A DNA stretch of 13,698 nucleotides from Acephala macrosclerotiorum (lineage: Eukaryota > Ascomycota > Leotiomycetes > Helotiales > Mollisiaceae): contig MU119902.1 of assembly GCA_014904845.1 (NCBI GenBank), positions 1-13,698 on the forward strand, read 5' to 3'. This document shows positions 8,409-13,698 of this stretch, piece by piece. The translations under genes were made by a program, and so were the position numbers. Positions within the stretch are counted from its first letter, which is position 1. The number at the start of each line of letters is the position of its first letter. The notes below the pieces were generated by a model that was not told the DNA's origin, did no database searches, and worked only from the letters and a program-made list of their open reading frames with translations.

Positions 8409-9026
8409 ATAAGACGCTAACCTCTGCAAAGAAATAGAACCACATGACCCAGAAGAAATCAGCACTTCGAAATGACTGTAAGAATATGTTATACAATGAC
8501 GAGTTATATCATTCAAAAACTTCAGTTATTCCTTGAATTCCCTCCCTACCAGTCTGTTTGCGATGCAACGCTAAAACGTGATTCATCCCCCCTCCCCCCT
8601 ATTCATCGAAGCTAAATGCACTTAAGCTTGTTTGCTACAGGCTGTGCACAATACGTAAAGCACATTTGGAACGCAGAGCAGTAAAAAGCTTTGGGGAAGT
8701 AAATAGGAAAGTGAAATTCACAGTATCCATTTCAGTCTATGACCGCTTGTGTTTTTGGCGTGTCGCAAATCATCTTTTCTCTACAGAGCTCCCACTAATC
8801 AGAAATAAGCAGAGCATTGTTTGCAAAAAGCGCGAGTATGTACAATGAGAACGTGAAGCGCCTCCGAATTTCCCTCGGCCTGCAGGAATTCGCAAGCTCT
8901 GGATGCGACCGTTGGTTTGACGAAACATCTTCGACAGCACGTCAACGCCGCATTCCTAAGTCGTAGTAGTCAGGACAGCGCTGACAGTATACATTGAATA
9001 GCAAACGTACCCTCTATATACCGCTA
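8409..9026. other. Gene-free spacer of normal composition downstream of the BTB gene
   Basis: This 618-bp stretch contains the expected 3' UTR and terminator of the minus-strand BTB gene and little else. ORFs of about 60 codons on both strands lack an ATG in good context or any domain feature. There is a C-rich CCCCCCTCCCCCCT run near 8587-8600. The 10-mer ATGACTGTAA, present at the junction of the transposon end, recurs at 8472-8481. I see no tRNA or other RNA gene. Confidence 0.5.
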
Positions 9027-9974
9027 TTAAGATGAATTAGGCTTGTAGACGTAGTAGTCTTTACCATCGATGGCATTGGCTCTCTTGTTTCTTACATACG
9101 ATGGAGCTGCTGCCCTAAAGCAGGTTACCATGTCAATCAGCATCTCATGAGGATGGGCATTAGAGTCTTCAGCGTATACCCCATCTGCAGAGCACCATGT
9201 TGCTTGTTCGGCCACGTAGCTACGCAGTGGGCTACCCTTCTCCGTGTTTTCGTAGACGAAGTGGAAGGCATCTGACCTCATCGTACCGCACATGTTCCTG
9301 ACATTCTCCATGTGCTCGATGATTTGATTTTGAAGATCATACACCATGAGCTTCTCGGTCAGTACCCACAAAGAAACAAGGATGTTATCTTGGTCTCCGC
9401 ACTTTGTTGGATGGTCTTCTTCATTGATGTCGTCTTTGTCGTCATCAGGGTCTCGGTTGTGGAATCGCAGCGTGATCTTCTGGGAGTAGAGGTATTCCGT
9501 AAAGAGTTCAAAGGTCTCGACGTTCGTATCTTCTAAAGTGTAGATGCCCGTCGTACCCTCGATGAAAGTGCTATTGAATGCTATTCTGAGCACCTCCGAG
9601 TGTGTGCATGCTTTATCCTTGTGGACGAGAAATTTCTTGCGGTCTTTGCCGATAAGGAAGGTCACCATCTCACTGGGGTTCCTAGAAGATGTCAGACTTG
9701 TGAAGCTTACGGAGTTTGAGCATACTCACGGGAGGTAGGAAGCTTTCTTGTCCTCATATTTGACAAGAGACAAGTTTGCCAATCGTGTCGTGGCTTCTTG
9801 AGCAGGAAGAGAAGGCCACTCGTCCGCCGCAAGGCCAGAATTTCCACCAGCACCAGTGTCATAATGTACGGTGTGTGTAGAGGATACGGGACTTGCTCTG
9901 ACTCCAAATCCTCCCTCATTGCAGCCACCACCACCGCAACTACTATTTAGTCTTCCTCGATTCCGACCAGGCAT
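9027..9974 (-). CDS. BTB/POZ domain protein, two exons
   Basis: Exons 9974-9730 and 9681-9027 give 299 residues. I chose the ATG at 9974 (MPGRNRG..., A at -3) because the open frame further upstream, to about 10055, contains no in-frame ATG. Residues 1-80 are Gly/Ser-rich and probably disordered. Residues about 85-157 form the BTB/POZ fold: SEMVTFLIG, FLVHKD, the conserved HSEVLRIAF, then EGTTGIYTLED and FELFTEYLYSQ. An acidic insertion (about 159-172, DPDDDKDDINEEDH) is followed by helices (ILVSLWVLTEKLMVYDLQNQ) of the POZ C-terminal part. BTB domains mediate homodimerisation and, in many proteins, Cullin-3 adaptor binding. Here no Kelch, MATH, BACK or zinc-finger domain follows, so the partner and function are unknown. 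Such small BTB proteins are numerous in filamentous fungi. A MITE-like element starts 145 bp upstream of the ATG. Confidence 0.88.
9682..9729 (-). other. Spliceosomal intron, 48 bp, in the BTB gene
   Basis: The donor is GTGAGT, a branch-like CTGAC sits 7 nt before the acceptor, and the acceptor is TAG. Splicing completes a Pro codon (CC+G) and places exon 1 in frame with NPSEMVTFLIG, restoring the start of the BTB fold. Without splicing exon 1 stops at once (CCG TGA). Confidence 0.92.
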
Positions 9975-10117
9975 GATGGGTGTTGATTTCCGTTCGTCAA
10001 TGTCCTTGATAGCCTGAGACAACGGCTTAACAGGGGTTGTCAAAATTCCATGCGCATTTTAAAATAAGTAATAAAATCTTATTAAAACCCTTTTTAAAGT
10101 TATTTATTTTACAAATA
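9975..10117 (-). promoter_or_regulatory. Short residual 5' leader and promoter of the BTB gene
   Basis: Normal-composition DNA extends upstream of the ATG only to about 10045. From there to the MITE target site the sequence is AT-rich. The minus-strand leader just before the ATG (GAAATCAACACCCATC) looks like a fungal 5' UTR. No TATA box stands out. The frame is open upstream of the ATG, so an additional 5' exon cannot be excluded. Confidence 0.4.
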
Positions 10118-10119
10118 TA

Positions 10120-10877
10120 AGGCCCCACCTCTCCCTTGGGCCATCCCCTGCTTTGGGCCACTTTTTACACCAAAAACACCGATTTTTAATTTTTATTATT
10201 TCTACGAATAATTATTAAAAATACTTAAAATTAAAAAATTAAATTTTTTATATAAAAACTAAAAAATTTACTAATTTTTTTTTAAATTTAAATTACGTAA
10301 TATTTTTTAATTAAACTTGGAAAAAAATGTATATTAATTTTAAACTTTTTAAACTTTAATAACTTTTTATAATATTTGCTAATAAAAGATCTTTTTAATA
10401 AAAATTTTAATTTATTAAATAAAGATTCGAATTAAAAAGTTTTACAAAAGGTTACTAATTAGTTTGGTTTTTATTAAATTTTAAAAAAATTCTCATATAA
10501 ATTTTTTATATGAAAGTTTTTATTATTATTAATAGAAACTTTTAAATATTGCGCGATCAATAATACACTAATATAAAAAATGTAAATATAAATTTTTATT
10601 ATAATATAATAATAAATACAAAAGTTATTTAAAAAAAGATTTAAAAATTTAAAAATATATATAAATTATATAAAAAAATTTTTTTCGAGTTTAGAAATTT
10701 AATTAAAAATTTAAAAAGTTTTAAATAAAAAAAGCGAAATTTTACGATTATATTTTAAATTTAAAATATATTATTTATCAAATACTTTTTATTTTTATTA
10801 ATTATTCGTAAAAATAATAAAAATTCAAAATCGGCGTTTTTAGTATAAAGAATAATTCAAAGTAAAAAATAGAACTT
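10120..10877. mobile_element. 758-bp MITE-like TIR element with one intact and one RIPed end
   Basis: The left terminus AGGCCCCACC... with TTTTTACACCAAAAACACCG inside it has a degraded counterpart in inverted orientation at about 10790-10877, whose reverse complement reads AAGTTCTA...TTTATACTAAAAACGCCG. Over the innermost 40 bp (ATTTTTATTATTTCTACGAA on the left) the two arms are nearly identical. Flanks are TA, or TATA, on both sides (10118-10119 and 10878-10879). The interior has no coding potential. The left arm contains a partial duplication of a GGGCCA unit that the right arm lacks. The terminus resembles the element end at 294-346, so both probably belong to one family. TA target and non-coding length suggest a non-autonomous Tc1/mariner-type element. 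Confidence 0.72.
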
Positions 10878-12789
10878 TATATCGCTATTTATAAATATAA
10901 ATATAAAATAAAATTATATCGCGATAAATATAATATAATCCAATTTTATATTATTAATATTAAAATAATATAATATATTTTTTATATTATTTTTAAATAA
11001 AATATATATTTAAATAATATATAAATTATTTAATTATTTAATCGTTATTTATTAAAATTATAGTTTTAATTTTAATTATTATAAATTCGAATTATAATAA
11101 AAATTTTTTAATATTAATATATTTTTAATATTTAATAATATAATTAATTTAAACGTTTTAAAAATAAAATTTATTATTTTAATTATAATTAATTATAATT
11201 AATTTAATAATAATTTTTTAATCGATTAAATTATAATTAAGAAATTAAATTAAAATTTATTAATAATTATATTTTAAATTAAATTTTTGAATATTTAATT
11301 TTAATTTTCTTTAATAAACGTTTTATTTTAAATTTTAAATATAATTTAAATCGTATTATTTTTAAAAATTTAAATTTAATTAAATAATTAATATATAATA
11401 TATTTTATATTTATATTCTAATAAAATAAAATATATATATAATTAAAAGTTTTAATATTTTTTATATTATAAAATTTTAATTAATTTTATTGCGCGCGTA
11501 TTAAAATATATTATTATAAAATTTAAATATAAATTTTTTTATTGTTTTTTATTAAAATATATTAATATAATTTTAAATTTAATCGAATTAATACGATCGC
11601 ATTTTAAATTTAAAATTTTAATATTTTTAATTTTAAAAATTTGTAATATATATTTTATTTTACGAAATTTTTATTTATTAATTTGAAAATATTTTAAATC
11701 GTATTATTTTTCAAAGTTTAAATTTAATAAAATAATTAATATACGTTATATTTCATAAATATAATCGAGTAAAGTATTTAATAATTAATTGCGATTAAAT
11801 AATTATAATCGAGAATAAACGTATATAATCGAAAGTTTTAATATTTTAAATTTATTAATAAATAATAATTTTATAATATTTTTATAATATTTATAATATT
11901 TGTAAATTAATAATTATTTTAAATTTATTTTTTAAATTTATTAAATTTATTTTAATATTTAATTTTATTAAAATACTTTTTATAAATTTTATAAATTTTT
12001 TATTATTTTTAATTACAAAAAAATAATAAAAATAACGATTTTAATAATAATAATAAATATAAAATTCTTATTATTAAAAATATTAATTTAAAATTTTATT
12101 TTAATTTTAATATTAATATTATAATAAAATTTCAAATAATTATTTTTTAAAACTTTTTTTAATTATAAAAATTTTAATATATTATAATATTATTATAATA
12201 TTAATTAATTATTATTAATATTTATAAAAATTTTAATATTTTTTATATTTTTATTTAAAAATTTAATTAATAATTATTATAATATAAATAATTAAATATT
12301 CGATTAAAATAATTTTTAATATTTTTATTTATAATAATTTAATAATCGTATTTTAATATTAATTTTTTAATATTTTTATATATAAATTATATTCGAAAAT
12401 TTATTATAATTAATTAATTTAAATCGTTTAATCGATTTATTTTATAAAGTTTATTTAAAAAACTTAAATACGAATAATAATAATATATAATTATATAAAT
12501 TAATAAATAAAAATATTTATTATATTTAATTAATTTTAATTGAAATTTTTAATATTTTTATACGAATTATTTAATAATACGTATTTACGTTTTATTAACG
12601 TTATTAATTCAATTTTAATTTTTTATTAAAAATTAATAATATTAAAAAAATCGATTTATAATATTAATTATTATTAATTTAATAAACGAATTAATAATAT
12701 TTAAAAAATATAAAAAATATAAACGTTTTTAAAAATATATTATTATTATTATAATAATAATTATAATAAATAAAAAAATTTATATTATT
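10878..12789. other. AT-rich RIP-like desert, no genes
   Basis: This is almost pure A/T, with 12154-12300 (147 bp) containing no G or C at all. Most residual C is in CpG. A degraded direct repeat is visible: about 11345-11460 and 11695-11850 share TAAATCGTATTATTTTT near the start and AAAGTTTTAATATTTT near the end. No ORF, RNA gene or terminal repeat could be supported. It is best read as repetitive transposon remains. Confidence 0.6.
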
Positions 12790-13143
12790 ATTATAAAATA
12801 ATTTTTTCGTTTTTTAAAAAAAAAACTCGTTTAATAATTCGTTAAACGAATTAATAATAAACGAGTTTTTTTTTTTCGATATTTAATATATATTTTATTT
12901 TATAAATTTCGTAAAAACGTTTTTATAAAAAACTATAAAATTTTCGATTTTATAAATTTATTTTTATTTTAAATTTCAAATTAAAATAATAATTCGAATT
13001 TTATTAAATAATAAAAATCGATAAATTAATAAAATTTTTAATATTCAAAATAAAAACGCGTTTTTAATAAAATTTTATATTAAAAAAAACTTTTTAAAAT
13101 TCTCGTTTTTATATTTAATTATTACGATCGATTTAATTAATAT
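12790..13143 (-). repeat. Inverted third copy of the transposon's internal repeat
   Basis: The reverse complement matches the end of copies A and B. Landmarks in order are the hairpin with ACTCGTT, then TTTTATAAAACGTTTTTAC, AAATTTCAAATT, the GATAAATTAATAAAATTT segment, and TAAAATTCTCGTTTTTATAT. It breaks off at about 13143, where less AT-rich sequence begins. It shows that this repeat exists outside the 3564-8406 element and in the opposite orientation. Confidence 0.6.
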
Positions 13144-13305
13144 AGTAGGACTATATATTTTCTCTTCAAAAATCTTTGTAAATAACTAGTTTCGAGAGCA
13201 GTACTGGTCACGTGTCTTCTAGTACATAAAGAGTTTTCGCTTACTATAGACTAATCAAAAACTTTTTCTATTTCTACTTTGATTGATTGATTGATTGATT
13301 TACGA
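13144..13305 (+). mobile_element. LTR-like promoter segment, probably a retrotransposon fragment
   Basis: This shows a sharp return to mixed composition, with GGTCACGTGTC followed about 14 bp later by a TATA-like ACATAAAGAG, then a T/C-rich stretch and GATT repeats. The order CACGTG, TATA-like box, possible transcription start resembles the 5215-5344 element on its own strand and the layout of fungal Copia-type LTRs. No TG...CA ends or target duplication were found, so the assignment is tentative. Confidence 0.35.
13281..13300 (+). repeat. (GATT)5 microsatellite
   Basis: There are five perfect tandem copies of GATT. The tract lies at the downstream edge of the LTR-like segment. Confidence 0.95.
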
Positions 13306-13698
13306 ATTGCGAATTATTTCGAATAAATCTAATTCATTAATTAAAACGAATAGATTTACAATTGAACTTTTTTGTTTTGTATTTTATTACTTTTTTACAT
13401 TAGTAAAACGACGTCGAAAAATGAGTTATTCCAATGGATTTCGTTGAGAATTGTTTATATGCGATTTATGTATTTTGTTTTTTATTATTATTAAAAAAAA
13501 ACTCAAATTACTAGAAATTGAAAATTGAAAATCAATTAACGAGAATTTCTTGTTTTGATTATATTATTCGAAATTAAATAATTTGATTACGAGATTGTGA
13601 AATTATAAAGAAATATTAATTTATAAAAATTACGTATTGAATTACTCGAGATAATTAATATTAAAGCAAATATAAAAAAAAAAAAAAAAAAAAAAAAA
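13306..13698. other. AT-rich tail ending in a 25-A run
   Basis: This moderately AT-rich sequence has no ORF. C occurs both inside and outside CpG, so it looks less mutated than the desert before it. It ends in an uninterrupted A-run from 13674 to the last base. The run could be the 3' tail of a LINE-type element or simply the point where an assembly stops in a homopolymer. Confidence 0.4.

Noticed and set aside
8331..8516. Minus-strand 61-codon ORF across the right end of the large transposon
   Set aside because: It is half made of the transposon terminal repeat, has no domain features, and is best explained as chance.
8666..8848. Plus-strand 60-codon ORF in the spacer
   Set aside because: It begins at TTG, not ATG, has no domain character and lies in the region downstream of the BTB gene.
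9975..10043. N-terminal extension of the BTB protein to 10043
   Set aside because: The codon at 10043 is TTG, and no in-frame ATG lies between the upstream stop and 9974. An extra 5' exon cannot be excluded but has no support here.
294..10185. Similar GC-rich termini at 294-346 and 10120-10185 in opposite orientation, suggesting one giant 9.9-kb element carrying the genes
   Set aside because: The GC-rich outer tips point toward the gene island, and the right one already has its own partner at 10790-10877 with matching TA flanks. Two separate elements outside the island explain the pattern better.

Overview
The window looks like filamentous ascomycete (Pezizomycotina) nuclear DNA from a genome with AT-rich isochores. 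Three things support this: short introns with fungal splice signals (58 bp and 48 bp), a secreted class-3 lipase and a BTB/POZ protein of fungal style, and gene islands of normal composition cut off abruptly by long, extremely AT-rich repeat DNA of the kind left by repeat-induced point mutation (RIP). The species cannot be named from the sequence. Dothideomycetes or Leotiomycetes would fit, but this is inference.

Layout. 1-346: AT-rich right end of a transposon whose GC-rich tip reaches the stop codon of the first gene. 346-1700 (-): an unrecognised, probably broken gene with one clear intron, a nuclear-looking N-terminus (tandem acidic SUMO-interaction-like motifs and a basic NLS), and a body that stays open only across three reading frames. 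2054-3412 (-): intact, intronless secreted lipase with a recognisable catalytic triad. 3564-8406: a 4.84-kb TA-flanked DNA transposon with perfect 24-bp terminal inverted repeats and a RIP-degraded interior of tandem and inverted repeats. It carries a 130-bp, mutation-free LTR-like insertion (5215-5344). 8409-9026: gene-free spacer of normal composition. 9027-9974 (-): BTB/POZ protein with one 48-bp intron. 10120-10877: a 758-bp MITE-like element whose gene-side inverted repeat is intact and whose far-side repeat is RIP-mutated. 10878-13143: AT-rich desert ending in an inverted copy of the repeat found inside the large transposon. 13144-13698: less degraded LTR-like promoter sequence, a (GATT)5 tract, and a poly-A end that may be a contig edge.

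All three genes are on the minus strand, but nothing suggests an operon or pathway. The common theme is mobile DNA pressing on genes: a transposon lies about 150 bp upstream of both the lipase ATG and the BTB ATG, and a third touches the stop codon of the 346-1700 gene. I found no convincing new multi-gene system. The points most worth a second look are the unmutated insertion in RIPed DNA, the one-sided RIP of the MITE, and the strong survival of CpG in the mutated DNA.
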